This document shows positions 27,206 to 39,324 of a stretch of 64,000 nucleotides of DNA, one piece after another (the first letter of the stretch is position 1; each line of letters starts with the position of its first letter). This DNA is from Steinernema hermaphroditum (lineage: Eukaryota > Nematoda > Chromadorea > Rhabditida > Steinernematidae), in the NCBI GenBank assembly GCA_030435675.1, contig CM059623.1, positions 11,440,092 through 11,504,091 on the forward strand. The letters are read 5' to 3'. A program made the position numbers and the translations under genes. The notes beneath the pieces are model-generated. The model saw nothing but the letters and a program-made list of their open reading frames with translations. It was not told where the DNA came from and made no database searches.

Positions 27206-29269
27206 GACGGACTCGGGACTTCTTCACGAGGAGAGGAGCGGCACGCGAACGACCGGCGGCTGATGACAGTCCACACCCGAGTGAGTGACATGGAGCAGTC
27301 GGACTGCTCCAAACCCGACAGACAAAATCGGTCTGAAATGGACTTATAGCACGATCATCTCGGAGAGGAACATTCCATAGATTCGTGTGGTAATATACCG
27401 AATCCAGCAGTTGGAATTTTCTAGACAGCATGTCTATACGAGCGTAGAAATGTAGCGGATCTGTCGCTGTCGATGTGATCAGTTCCGATGACGCCATTTC
27501 ACTTCTTGTTATTCGAGGAACAGCAGCAAAATGGCGCACCTCTAGGGGTCCTAAAATTTTCCAGGGATAAGCCTAAAGGTGAGGTCTAACGATTGGGTTA
27601 CGGTAGCCAGTGTTATAATTTTCTGCACTGTTGCCGGCAAAGAGGTCTTTCATTTGTGTTCCCAGTGATCGGTCGGGTCGTCCACTCGCTCTTTCTGAGG
27701 CTGTCTGGGGCCGACTGAGTTGAGTGAGCGGTCGTTTTCGGCCGTCATTGTTGGTTGCATAGTGATCGCCCCGGCTCCCAGAAGGCCTGGAACACCAGGG
27801 AGCCGTAGTTCCAACGTCTTGCCAAGAAGCCCGTCACTGCCGCCCGACTCCACCCGCGCCGCCAGAGAAGCCGAAGAAGCGTTACAACTCCGAAGTCTGT
27901 GCCGCCAGCTGCCTTGATGGTTCCCGGTTTGCCCGTTGTGCTCCACCGACGCGTTTCGCCCAGATGCCGTTCTTCGCCCGTGCTGGCCGCGGAAGCCGCC
28001 GAAGAAGCTTCTCAACTCCGACGTCCGCGCTGCCACCCGAGCTGAAGATGGGCTTGCTGTGTTCCACCGTCTCCGGGGTCAACTTTTCGCCTCTCTGATG
28101 CCCGCGCACACTGATGGGATCGTCGCCTTCTACTCTGATGCTGTGCCCTGCGCCGAAGCCAGAAGACCGACGACTACGGAGTGACAATGTGGTTTTTGTG
28201 CATATATATGACGTCTCGCAAGGCGTAAGCCTTAGATACGAGAAATAAACTCGTAAAACTCGTAAACTCGTTGCCGGCAAATGTGTTCAAACAGAACATG
28301 CATTCTTGCACGGTACGACCGCCTAAGTCTAGACAGTTAGGACTAGACAGTCGTGTCAGGACTCGTACCTTGACCGTATCTTCGCGTTTCCAATTCTGCA
28401 ACTAGCAACCTTTCCGTTGAATGGCTACGTATACAGAAAAGTGGTCTACAGATAGATTGAATGGATGACCCGAGTGCAACCGAAGAGAGGCGTGCTCCTC
28501 AACCTCGAGCTCTTCTCCCTAGATGGCGTTCTCAGAACCTGGAATCCTCACCGTCTCGAGCTCTAGGAATGCGCACTTCGCGAGGTAGGCGAGAGAGGCG
28601 TTGCTCCATTCTCCATTGGGGAACGCTCACAGATTCCCCGAATCGCCTCGGTGGTCTTCGGAGCGTTGACCTCCCGGGAGTGCAGGCTCTGAGGGGAAGA
28701 GCGTCTTATTGGGGAAGGACATGGCGTCGAGGACGGAGTCCCACTCGGAGTCATCAGTTAAGATCCAAGGAAGTACTTGGTTGAGAGCAGTCACCGTCCA
28801 TCTCGCAATTCATACCGCAGGCAGGTTGACTGTCATGTGATGTGAATGAGTTTGACACAGGAGTGAGAGCTAAACACAACCAGATACTTCTGTTTTGTCC
28901 CATGAAAAACTAAGTACATACAAATTCCAGACGTGGAAACCTCGTATCCTGGAGTTTACAATGGAAAAAGTGCATTTTTATGAGATTTTGAAAGATTCGG
29001 CTTTTCTTTCCTCCTTAATGTTGAGCAATTGACAGTGCATCAGATTGACAATGAGACTAGACAGTGCGAAAATAGATCGCAAAAAAGAACATTTTTAATG
29101 GAACAACCCAATAGGAAAGTTACTGCAGATTGATTAAACGGACGAAAGGAATCTATAATGGTTGTCATACTGTCTCCAACAATCCCGAACGAGTACCCAG
29201 AATGCGAGGAAGCCTAATTATTTATTTCTTACAATTTTACAACGAGTGTGCACTGTTTTACTTCATTTA
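27206..29269. other. Intergenic region with degenerate tandem duplication
   Basis: About 27860-27965 and 27985-28085 are imperfect copies of a ~120 bp unit (both contain GCCGAAGAAGC and a following CAACTCCGA). A GC-rich open stretch at 28460-28790 has readable frames on both strands, but no family was recognised. One TACGGTAG lies at 27599. Confidence 0.4.
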
Positions 29270-29564
29270 TCATTTTCCGTATCCAAAACCGCCTCCACCG
29301 CGTGGGCCAAAACCGCCACCTCCTCGAGGGTCAAAACCACCGCCGCCTCCACGCACCCTTGACCGATCCGATACCTTCTCTTTGATGATGATCTTCTCGT
29401 ATTCTCTATCGCGGCTTCGCCCAAATCTAAACTCACATAAGCTCAACTTCTAACAAGGCTTTGATGACTTACCCTCCTCCTCTGCCTCTGGGCCCCCACT
29501 GACCAAAAGAGGATCCGACGAGGACTAGAAGGAGGAGAACGAAAACTTTGAAGAAGGAAGCCAT
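29270..29564 (-). CDS. Glycine-rich secreted peptide precursor (nlp/cnc antimicrobial-like)
   Basis: Exons 29473-29564 and 29270-29426 encode 82 aa. The signal peptide MASFFKVFVLLLLVLVGSSF is followed by QWGPRGRGG at the likely mature start, a charged middle (DREYEKIIIKEK), and a Gly-rich tail of FDPRGGGG and FGPRGGGG repeats ending FGYGK. A QWG start and a terminal GK (possible C-terminal amidation) are features of the C. elegans nlp-29/cnc antifungal peptides. The order here, with an acidic/basic spacer, is not identical to them. A TATA box lies about 30 nt upstream. The intron falls just after the signal peptide, with two bases of a codon before it, as in the two other small secreted-peptide genes nearby. 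Confidence 0.78.
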
Positions 29565-29593
29565 TTTAGGGTAGACACTTGAATGTCCTTTCG

Positions 29594-29599
29594 TTTATA
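29594..29599 (-). promoter_or_regulatory. TATA box of the Gly-rich peptide gene
   Basis: TATAAA on the minus strand, about 30 nt before the ATG at 29564. The 5' UTR would be very short, as for strongly expressed small genes. Confidence 0.5.
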
Positions 29600-30737
29600 T
29601 GGAAGACGAAAGGTAATAAAAAGTGATCGTGATCTCTGGGCAGGGAACTCGTTTCACCTCTTCTGAAAGTCAGCAATTGTAAACAAGGACGACACGATGG
29701 AAGCTGGACAGTTCGCTAAGCGATCAAAGGCGGGTAGTGATCACTGACCAAATTCGACAATGATGCCGATCACTTCCAACTTTTTCCCTCAAACACCACC
29801 TTACCACACTTAAACAATCAGTTGAGTTCTGGAATACGGACCAAAATTTTTGTACAAGGCATTGTCCTTCAGCTGGACACCTCCGACACCTGACGTCAAG
29901 CGTCCTACCATTCGAATTTCTGCGAAAAATAAAGTTTTTGATCTCAGATTAGATGTTTACATTATACAAAGTCTACAGAAAGCTATAGAAACACACGTTA
30001 ATTCACTGTTTAAACCGAACATCCATAACCATCACCCTCACGGGGCTGTTTGTGGCCAAGAGGTGATGCCCATCTCAGAATTTAAAGGCTCTGTCATCTC
30101 TCAAACGAGTTGTTTGCAGGCAGTTGTTTTAGAATTTTTTTTTTGTGATTGTAGTTTGAGGTCTTTCTTGCAAAGCGGTTCCAGTAGTGGCGAGGAAAAG
30201 CACCAGACTAGGAGTGAAAAAAATTCGCAAATAACGATAAGAAGGGCCGTTTTGTAGCCATTATCGTGGGCTAGACCTTCATTGGAAAAGGTTAACGCTA
30301 GGACATCGGCTTATACGCACACCTGATCATGTAAGTGCTCGAAAGATATACAAGCGCATGTGTGGCGCCTTTTTGGCGGCCATTTGGGGACTAACATTTA
30401 CTTATGCACGCCTACTTGCATGCCAATTTTCATCTCGATCTGAGATGGACACTTCGGAAGATTTGTGAATCTATCTCTATCTATCGAAAAAGAAAACAAA
30501 AGATTACATAGATGCGTGATAAGTTCTATTTCATCTTTTTGGCACCAAGAAACTCCCAAAGTGTTCCCCATGTGGATCACTGCAAACGTTAGCCAATCGA
30601 ATTTGTCATGTTATGCAGGCTACCCAACAACATCAGCAACAGAAAAAGGTAGATTTATTTGGTTACCGAGCAGGTGATATTCAGCGTTTCCAGGTTGCCG
30701 AAGAGAAAAAGCAAAGCAGAGCTATTTTTCCATAGTA
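29600..30737. other. Intergenic, upstream of the chemoreceptor
   Basis: No supported gene. Short open frames (29850-30257, 30465-30677) show no domain. Sequence composition is AT-rich. Confidence 0.45.
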
Positions 30738-31691
30738 ATGGACGGTGACGCCATCAACGGAATACTGTATTTCGTCGTTTGCTTCCTGATCGTTCTTGTC
30801 GGACTTGTGTTCTTCTACGTCGTCCTGAGGAAGTCTCCACACTCACTTCGTCTCTACCGTAACAACCTGTTGAACATAGCCGTTTGGTACTATCTTGATA
30901 TGTTCACTATTGGCTCTATTCTGCAGCCTGTTATCAAATTGCACAACGAGAGAGTTTGTGTCAAAACCTGTGGATTGGCAGCTCTTCTCCCGACCGAGAT
31001 GATAGGCGTCTTCTACTTCCTGCTGGCGGAATTCACCACCAACGTCTTCACGGCTTTGTGGCTAAGCTTTCTGTGTAGATACCTTCAGATCGCTTCCGGT
31101 AGAATATCTTCGTATCTGAGTTCCTTCTATGCGCTAGCATTCTGCTTCTTCGCTCACTTTCTAAGCACCTCAGCGACCTCTTATGTCATGTATCGATTCT
31201 CCCAGCAGACCGACAGAACCACCATTGATGGACGCTATTCTTTCTGCCTACAGCCTACCACAAAATCGCCATTTTCACTTCTTGTGGCGCTCTACACGTG
31301 TATCGAAGCGCTGTTCCTTGCCGTGTCGATGGCAATATTCACAATTTTGACGATTAGAATCCTCCGATCGAAGAGGTCCAATTTGAGCGCCGTAACTTAT
31401 CGACTTCATGTGCGTCTAACGCTGAACCTCATTCTTCTGACAGCGCTTCCTGTGCTCTTTGCCATCGTTCCACTTCTCGCCTGCAACATTTTAATCCGTG
31501 CTCGCAGTCCCCACACCTACACGACCTGTTCGATCGCGGCACATATGCCCTTCGTCGATGTACTGCTCACTTGTATCCTGACTCTTGCGTTTGTCACCCC
31601 ATACCGAAGGGCAATTCGTAGAATGATACCTGTGAGGATGAGCAATGTGATATCTGTGGGTGTTGTCCGATCTCCGTCGAAGCAGGTGTAG
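30738..31691 (+). CDS. Seven-transmembrane nematode chemoreceptor (Str superfamily), intronless
   Basis: A single exon of 317 aa. Seven hydrophobic spans can be counted, starting with GILYFVVCFLIVLVGLVFFY, then around LLNIAVWYYLDMFTIGSI, GVFYFLLAEFTTNVFTALWL, FYALAFCFFAHFLSTSATSY, LVALYTCIEALFLAVSMAIF, LNLILLTALPVLFAIVPLLA and PFVDVLLTCILTLAFVTPYR. The cytoplasmic tail is short and basic (RRAIRRM). The layout and the PYR after the last span fit the srh/str/srd-type G-protein-coupled receptors that nematodes use for chemosensation. The exact family cannot be set without a search. Lack of introns is unusual in this window and could mean a retrocopy or intron loss. The frame is intact. Confidence 0.82.
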   Translation: MDGDAINGILYFVVCFLIVLVGLVFFYVVLRKSPHSLRLYRNNLLNIAVWYYLDMFTIGSILQPVIKLHNERVCVKTCGLAALLPTEMIGVFYFLLAEFTTNVFTALWLSFLCRYLQIASGRISSYLSSFYALAFCFFAHFLSTSATSYVMYRFSQQTDRTTIDGRYSFCLQPTTKSPFSLLVALYTCIEALFLAVSMAIFTILTIRILRSKRSNLSAVTYRLHVRLTLNLILLTALPVLFAIVPLLACNILIRARSPHTYTTCSIAAHMPFVDVLLTCILTLAFVTPYRRAIRRMIPVRMSNVISVGVVRSPSKQV

Positions 31692-32108
31692 GATAAAGAC
31701 ATGCTATAGAGGTCAAACATGTGATTCCCCAGGTCACATCTTTCGTCGCTTCTACGGGTCATTTTTTCCTCATTCGGTCTCTATTTTCGTGTGACACAAT
31801 AGAATCCAGGACTGACACGGACTCAGGTCGAAACAGTTGTAGTGTGATGATTACTGTGGTATATAGCATGAAGGCAATTTGGTATATGAACCTTTGAATG
31901 AATGATCTGGTGACCATATGCACAATTTCGATCGTACTTCCTTTGCTCACCTGTCAAAACCTACTAAGCATCTTGATTTGATTGCACCGATTGGACCAGA
32001 ATTTGTTTGCCAAAAAACAGGTCCCAAAACATCTCGTACTGAAATAAAACAACAGGCCTAAAGTGGTGTTCGCCCAATGCTTGGCCAAAGGTTGCCTTCA
32101 GCGTTGGC
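31692..32108. other. Intergenic
   Basis: Nothing recognised between the chemoreceptor and the next small gene apart from the promoter noted separately. Confidence 0.5.
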
Positions 32109-32115
32109 TATAAAA
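32109..32115 (+). promoter_or_regulatory. TATA box of the second small secreted-peptide gene
   Basis: TATAAAA, about 45 nt before the ATG at 32156. Confidence 0.55.
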
Positions 32116-32155
32116 CGGCAGCCCGTCCTGTCATTCCCCTCACCATTGTCTTCAA

Positions 32156-32378
32156 ATGGCTCCCTTCTTCAAACTCTTCCTTCTGTTGGCGCTTCTGCTG
32201 GCCACCATCGGATCCTCTTTTGGCCAGTGGGACCGCGAACCGTAAGTAGAAACAAACCTCAAGTGACACTACAGCCCTTTTCAGATACAAATTTGTCGGA
32301 TCCCAAAGCGAGTTCTCCCCGGATGCGAACTTTAGGGGCGCCCGCTTCCACCGAGCTCCTTATGGTGGTGGAAAGTGA
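32156..32378 (+). CDS. Small secreted peptide precursor, paralog-like to the Gly-rich peptide gene
   Basis: Exons 32156-32241 and 32285-32378 encode 59 aa. A signal peptide (MAPFFKLFLLLALLLATIG) leads to SSFGQWDREP, which repeats the SSFGQW junction of the Gly-rich peptide gene at 29270-29564. The mature part is short, rich in Phe, Arg, Ser and Ala, and ends RAPYGGGK, again with a C-terminal GK that could be amidated. The phase-2 intron just after the signal peptide is also shared. This suggests duplication followed by rapid change of the mature peptide. The function is inferred only: secreted, possibly antimicrobial or neuropeptide-like. Confidence 0.75.
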
Positions 32379-33599
32379 TATGTGCACGGCGCAGTGGGCA
32401 AAGAGGTTATGCGATTTGTGATGTTTGCCTCCACTTTATTAAGCACCTGTATATATCGTAAAACTTTGCATAAACTCCTATCTATCGACTTTGAATGTTC
32501 ACGAGATTCTGCGGCTCATACCATAACCACAGTTATTCCTCTGGCTTACTACAGCATAGCCATTGGGGGCGGGTTTTGGAAAAGCAAAAAGCTGATTTCT
32601 GTAGAAGCGCAGGCTGTGGGCACTGCGAAAGGACCGGAAAGCCACAATCGGAGCAGACTTTGGAGTTTCAGACACCGGTCTTCTTGTTGGCGTCGGTTCA
32701 CACTCGTAATTACATCAGTGAGTATTGAAGAGGCGAAGAGCTGATTCAGGTAGAGGCGCAGTGTACGAAGCGGAGAGCTTTCCTCACTCCTGCTGACTCA
32801 GACGTCGTCAGTCGCATTATGTTTCTATGGGTGCGCGACAGTCTTTCGAGATAGCAATAAAAAGAATTTAATACGATAGCGACACATACAACGAAATCTC
32901 CACTATCCATCGAATCCTCTATTTCGTGCGAGAACCTTTTCGTTGTTGTCAGGTTTTGGTTCGAATCTGAAACGCTATGTACATAATTTTATTTTGCAAC
33001 AAATTTTTTAAAAGGATGTTAGGATCCTCCCGCCAGCGCGGATAGTCCTGGACTCTGCTGACCCATCGCCCGGACAGGCAGCACTCCGAAGCCGTTCTCT
33101 TTCGGTCGTTCTCTTTCTCAATCCCCCATTCCTTTTTCAATCCCCCATCTCTTTCTCAACCCCTCTTGATTTCGTCTCTGCTGAATCATGTTGGAAAGGG
33201 CCAAGAAAGGGGGCCAACTCCTCTACATTTTAGAAAAAGTACAACCGAGAAACCTTGAGAGTATCTCGGAGTCCTCCTCTAGGTTTGGAGTAGGACGTGC
33301 TTGCCATTTTATAATCACTCTGTGTACGATTGATTGGATTGAAGAGATTGGAGAAAATAAAAGTATTTTACGTATGCATAAAGATCATATGTATTTTTAT
33401 AAATTCAATGTTTCACTCCTACGACCCTGACTCGACACCAGAGGGGCGACAACAGAACAGTGTCACTTTATATATTCTAAATTCGTGGACTGTTTTTGGT
33501 ACACTTACGATTCTCAGCAAAGGATAGTCAGAAAATTTATTTGGGAAATAACAGATATTCTTTTCATAAAGCCAAAACATAAGCTGTGTACAAGATTCT
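32379..33599. other. Intergenic with short pyrimidine-rich tandem repeat
   Basis: About 33110-33170 holds roughly three copies of a ~20 bp unit containing TCAATCCCCCAT. Around 32560-32760 two weakly similar segments recur. No gene is supported. Confidence 0.4.
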
Positions 33600-33972
33600 C
33601 TATTTCTTCGAGCCATCGAACTCTTTGGTGCGGGTCAAGATGGTGTCTCTGGTATCGTGATTACGCTCGAATCTGAAGGTATTTGTTTGGAAATTACTGT
33701 GGAGCCGTTACATGATAAGTGAGTTTCTTAAAGCATCACATAGTCGGCGGGGTAAACCGCGTCCTTTGTCATTTACCAGCGCAAAAAAAAATACGTCGTG
33801 GCAGGACGCACGCACCCTGCCAAGTAGGTACGACCAGGCCTTTAAAGTTCTCTCCGTTTGAAACTTACTTCGATTTCATGTGACCCACATGATCACCATG
33901 ATCGGCAAACGCGATCCCTCCGGCGAACAAGATGACGAATAAGAACAGAATCAACTTCAGAACACAAACCAT
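33600..33972 (-). CDS. Small secreted protein, function unknown
   Basis: Exons 33869-33972 and 33600-33672 encode 58 aa. MVCVLKLILFLFVILFAGG is a clear signal peptide, cleaved probably after AFA. The mature part is His/Asp-rich at first (DHGDHVGHMKSK) and then polar and basic (FERNHDTRDTILTRTKEFDG-SKK). It has no Cys, so it is not a defensin-like fold. Exon layout and intron phase match the two other small secreted-peptide genes nearby, though the sequence itself is not similar beyond that. The His/Asp start could bind metal; this is a guess. Confidence 0.65.
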
Positions 33973-34106
33973 CGTTTGACTTTTCCAGCCGGAGTGGAGA
34001 AGAAGTGCTGTTTGCAGTGGTCACGAACCCGTTCCCCTCAAAACAACGATCAGCTGTTGTTTATTAGCGCTTATATTACACATGAGCGGGGCAAAGTTTC
34101 GCTTCT

Positions 34107-36176
34107 TTACAGTCTCGAGCCGCCGAAGTGAGGCGTTCGCGGGTGAGATCGATCGGTCGCCATCGGCGGACGGCTTGGGATGGGTTTGGGACCTACGGGG
34201 CAGTCGGGTCTCGTCGCCGGAAAGTGCACGGCGAAGGTGACCGCGGTGACGACGACGAGGCCGAAGGCGAGGAACAACAACAGGCAGTAGAGAATGAGAA
34301 GTCTGAAAGGGGTTGAGACGACAAGTGTTTAGGTTAGAAACGTGATGGACCTAAGAAGTCGTAACATGTGACAAACGTTGTTTTGTCCACTGTACTTACT
34401 AACCTAAGGAAAGTGGAAAACAACGTAGCTTTTCTTTTGGAGAAAAAAGACGCAGTGTTTTATTGAGTGTTTGATTGCTCCAACTCCAAAAGAATCGGAA
34501 ATCTATCGTATAAACTATTAAGCTAATTTCAGCTTCGATCGTGTTAATTTAGGCGGTTATGCCATTTCGCCTGCTCCTATTATCCCATTCCCTATTACCC
34601 CAATAGAAGCACCAAAAGGACAGGACTAAGACCGGTTTCATCGAATCTGATCAACAGCTACTCAAAGCTGCTCAACTTCACATCATGAAACCTATCTCAG
34701 TTCTTCAAATGTTGTACTTACAGTATACCACCGATAGGATAGGCGTTGGTGGTGGAGAGTAAAATTCGGATGTTATGGGTGATTGACAAGATTCTGTCGG
34801 TGTTGAAGATGTAGACTACAGTCGATAGGAGAGCGATCCTGAAATGTTCTTTTGCTGAGGAAATGGTTCTTCGACCTACGATGAAATGATGGCAGCTCCA
34901 AACCGATGTCCCGGTTCCAAGCAAGCACTGTAGAGACCGTATGTTGATGAGAACAGCACTAGCCCAGAGATGACCACTTCTCTCAAACCGATGTTGTACA
35001 TGGCTGTGGGATTTGTAGTAGTTTGATTCCTGGGTTTTGATGGGGCCATGAGAAGATTCGTGGAAAAGACCTACCAGAAAGAGACCCCGGTCATCGAGGA
35101 ACTCAGGGCGATTGCCGATATTATGAGAGTCGCCAGAGCCACTGCAGAGAGAAGAACGTTCCAGATCACTAGAGACTTGGAGCGATCAGTTGGTTTCTGA
35201 ACGATCAGCTCGGTGGAGGCGATGGCGACGAGGATGGCGTTGATGAAGATGACGTCGATGGCAAGGATGGTGAGGACGGCTATGAGGAGTCCGTAGATGG
35301 CACTGGAAAGGGCACTATAAAAGGACTTGATATGATCAGAAAAAGGCCTACTCCGTGGTATGTCGGATTTGAACGAATTCGAGGTTTATTTCGACCGACA
35401 TGATGAGGACGGCTTCGATCCACAGGAAAATAGAGATGGAGCCGAAGAGGATGAGAAGAATCTGAAGGTGGGGTAGAGTCAACTTAGGAGGTTCCTTCCC
35501 AATCGTTTTGGAGTTTCGGAAGCAGTTGGCCCTCGTCCTACCTGTAAGAAGTTCGGTCTCCTCTCCACCAACGGCCAGAATCCACAGAGGCCGGCGAGGA
35601 TCTGCAGAAACGCCGGCACCACGACCGAAGTACCCGACTTGACCGCGATGATGGCGGCACCTTCGCGATTGTTCGACGCAAAGTCCTCCGCTTTGCTGAG
35701 ATCGAGAAGAGTGTTCGTGTTCGCGGCGCCCAAGAAGAGCCTACGGTAGCGGAGCGCGGCGAAGATGATCATGCCGATGCCGACGATCACTTGAGTCGCC
35801 GCGACGAACACGTAGATGTACTTTTGACAATTCGTTTGTCTGTCGTCGAGGAAACGAAACTCGTCCGAAATCTGAAAATTCAATCCATAAAAACGCTCAA
35901 AATGAGTCAGTACAGTACTCTGTCTACGGCGTCTACAGTATCGAATTTGTGGTCGCGAGAGTCGTTCAGGTTATAGTCGTTGGGACAGTCGTCCTGCTCG
36001 CAATAGTAGGCCTAAACTCATCAAAGACTAACCCTAAAACTCGCCCCTACCTTGGTGACTTGCTTCCTGTGGACATATTCCCTGGTGTGGTGGGTACTGT
36101 AGGGGTTACGGTCGGTGTCCAGGGTGAAGACGTCTACATTCCGATTGTGGAGACGTCGCTCGTGGGGCCCATTCAT
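34107..36176 (-). CDS. Multi-pass membrane protein, nematode-type, function unknown
   Basis: Eight exons (36051-36176, 35919-36011, 35542-35871, 35352-35461, 35075-35302, 34880-35029, 34722-34838, 34107-34302) encode 449 aa. A polar N-terminal region of about 95 residues contains a CEQDDCPNDY motif and no signal peptide. At least eight hydrophobic spans follow, e.g. YIYVFVAATQVIVGIGMIIF, VVVPAFLQILAGLCGFWPLV, ILLILFGSISIFLWIEAVLI, LIAVLTILAIDVIFINAILV, VLLSAVALATLIISAIALSS, and LLILYCLLLFLAFGLVVVTA near the end. The tail is Pro/Arg-rich (PIPSRPPMATDRSHPRTPH). An N-glycosylation sequon (NQT) lies in a loop after span 5. I cannot assign a transporter or receptor family. Exon 6 uses the acceptor before GAATCAAAC, because the nearer AG breaks the frame. 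Confidence 0.8.
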
Positions 36177-39100
36177 CGCGAATGCACTTCGGACGACGAA
36201 CGCACTGGCGACGAACTGCAGTTATTCAAATTCGCCTCGAGGATAATCCGCCGAACGCGATTTGCGAAATTGAAACCGCCGCGATTTCAAAAGCGCCAAA
36301 GCGATCGATTTAACGGAGCATGCGGAGACTATTTTTTGTTGTATGGGGGAACCGGATTTATGTGGAATCTACATGTTGCACAGCCGGGCTATCTTAAAAA
36401 GCTGTCCGAAAATATTTCGCTGAATATAACGACATTATCTCCCGTTTTATAGCTTCTCAATGGGCCGAGTTTATCAAGATTTTAAGTGAAATCATGACGA
36501 TACTTCCTTATGAAAGCAATTATAAGAGGCTTGCGATAAGGAAAAGCGCTTTTGTCTCAAACAATAGGTGTACAAGAAAATGTAAAAAGTGACCTTCAAA
36601 AATGAATTTGGACGGTCAGAGGTTCTGCTTTTTCAAACGAGGACGGGATATTTTCTCACATAATCAGATGTTTTCATAAGGTTCAGAGCGATCCTCACAT
36701 ATCTCAAATGAACTTTTCCCATGGCAGTCCACCGAGTCCACCCGACGAAATCAAGTACTATTACTTTGCATCACTCTGGTCAAATGGGTCAAGTGAAATG
36801 AGTCGAAATAAGCCAAACGATGGTCCTACATGAGCATTAGACTGCCTGATCATTATTAAAACCTTATTTTTTCCACTCATGGGCAACCCATAGAGACGCA
36901 TTTGACTCTCAGTCAAGTACGTCAAGTAAACCTGCGTGAACTGAGGTGTGTTTTCAAGTTGCTCTTTAATGCAAACAATTAACAGTGCAATTCAATATCA
37001 CAAATAGTAAATCTTTACTGAAACAAACACTAAACTCGCGTTGTTATGCAATTAATTTCCGAATTCGATAAAAAAAACAACTCGCACTCATCTAGGACTA
37101 GCATAAGGCACCGGACTCGCTCGATTGGATTGACTGAACGGTCCTTTTTTACCGTCTGCATATTAGGACTATTGTACGTTCATCTCGGTTATTTTGTTTA
37201 AGGCCTGACGTCTTTTAGTGCCGCTGCCGATCGTCCGTTTGCTCCCTCATAAATGAGTTCAGTGGGCGATCGTTCTTGACCGTAGATCCATCTACCTGAC
37301 CAAGAAGGCCGTCACTCGTTTCAAAAAAGGTTTCGATATCATAAACTTTACCGCTTAACAAACAAAAAGTACAGTAATTATCTAGATTTACTCAAAAATG
37401 AACTCGTTCTTAAGCTTGTCTTCATGGAGACACAGCAACCACTCGAAAGGAAACACAAAGGCACCCCTTGAAACCAGTCCCATTGAACGTAAGAGGCTAC
37501 AAGAGCTCTGTTGGTGGAAACAGAGTTGGGAGAACATCAGTGTAAACAACACATTGGGATAACGCCTGAAATCACACCTGCTTTGTTCATACCATAAACG
37601 GCTGCATTCGTGTTTACCGCTTCTGATTGACTTTCAATGAAAGAAAGGGAAATTTTTGCAAATGAATCCCAGCGTTTTTCAAACTCATTTAATCTTTGTG
37701 AGGTCTTAAGATCGATCGACGTATCGGCTATAAGATCATTGACGTAAGCATGATATTATAGGGGCGATTCCACAAAATGTTACGGAAAAAAACAACCCCA
37801 GCTCACAAAACATCTGCTCAAGATAAACACCGATTTTCCTAATTCTCCTTGAGAATCAAATACTGGGAAACCACATAGATGCCCAAATAAACGAAGAGTT
37901 CGTACGATACCAGCTGAAGTAAGTAAGACCTTAAATATCAGGAATGGTTAATCGAAGAAAAAGACTTAGGAATGATTTCACAGATTCGCCACCCGTGGAA
38001 ACTGGCTAAAGTACAGTTCTCAGTTGTGGGAAAAATACCTAACCTAACATGCCTCACATAGGTCTTTCGAGAGATCCTAGGCACTTGACTTCGACTGAAA
38101 GCAAAACAGGGATTTGTTAGTAGGTTCAAAAGCTCACTCTAATCCTAACTAAATGGAACTGATCACCAAGAAAAAGCCAACCTAGTCTTCAAAGAAACCA
38201 ACAAGTCCCAATCGAGGTTGTTTACTCCTTCCATCCTGCAAGAGGACCAACACGCCTCGCATGAGTGCATCTTTCAAGACACGCAACCCTAAGACCCCCA
38301 ATATAGAACAATTACGTCCATTTCCGTGAGAAACATTTTAAAAGCGACCGGGGAACACGCACTTCTTAAACACACCCATAGCGGAACCGAAATCACATTA
38401 ACACGGAAACCCCTCAGCACCCCTCCGGCGAAAGAACCCTAATCAGCCTCGTCACGCTCCTTTGAAACACGGTGCGCAAAAACGCTAATGGCGAAAACGA
38501 AACCGCGACGGAGTTTTGAAACAGGTGCGATGATCGATCTTCGTCGTCTTCGCCACCGTCCACAAAAGTACATATTACGAGTATAATTGACTCGGCGCGC
38601 ATAGTTTTTGAACAACAGAAGGCGGAGGACGTCAAAAACACGGCGGCCACCTCGCGTCGTCGAACCTTAAGAGGGCACTTGCAGGGCGCGTAGCCACAAC
38701 TGGAGCGATCACGAAAGACAAACTTTGACTAATCGCGCGGACTAATCCATTGAAATCGGCGCACCCCAACCGGCTCGCTGTGTCCAGCGGCGCTCCAGCC
38801 CCATGACTCACTCGCGCGTTTACGATCCAATATTATGTATGCAAAACGGCGAACGCCGCCTCGACTATCAATTCGAGCTAACAGTACGCGCGCGGGGTTC
38901 TGTAATGCAAATGGACGACGGAAGGTTACGAGGGAGTTCCCAGCTTCCTTAGGGGCGCTTTTATGATTTGTAGCGGTGGCGACGTGACCGAACGACGGTT
39001 TTATAGTCGGTTGGGGGTGTTTATGCCTTCTGAGGAGCGATCGATTATTTCATATGTTTACGGTAGCAGATATTATGAAAGTGGTTGAGGTGAGTGGACC

Positions 39101-39324
39101 TCTTAGGTGCGATGAACAGCTGTGAACGCCTGTAGTGTGCAAGCAATACGTCATGACCAGAGGAGTTGAAGTAGAATCAGCTACACACCGAACTGGCGAT
39201 TGAGCATCAACAAACCGATGCTCGCCAAGGCGATGTCATCTGCTCCATGGCATCGCTACAGTACTACCCCCAGGCACATTTACGTCGGTGGCCGTGAAAC
39301 AGAAATATCACAGAAAACAGAAAC
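36177..39324. other. Gene-poor interval
   Basis: No coding exon with family similarity was found. About 37130-37330 shares short stretches (for example CAAGAAG-CCGTCACT) with 27660-27850, and its TTATTTTG-TTAAGGCC resembles 13540-13560, hinting at a decayed dispersed repeat. About 38400-38700 is GC-rich. TACGGTAG occurs at 39059. Confidence 0.4.

Noticed and set aside
28461..28784. Open frames on both strands (about 100 codons)
   Set aside because: The minus strand has a protein-like stretch, but stops, the lack of clear splice sites and lack of similarity leave it unsupported.
32945..32970. B-box-like GGTTCGAATC suggesting another tRNA
   Set aside because: No A box at proper distance and no acceptor stem pairing.
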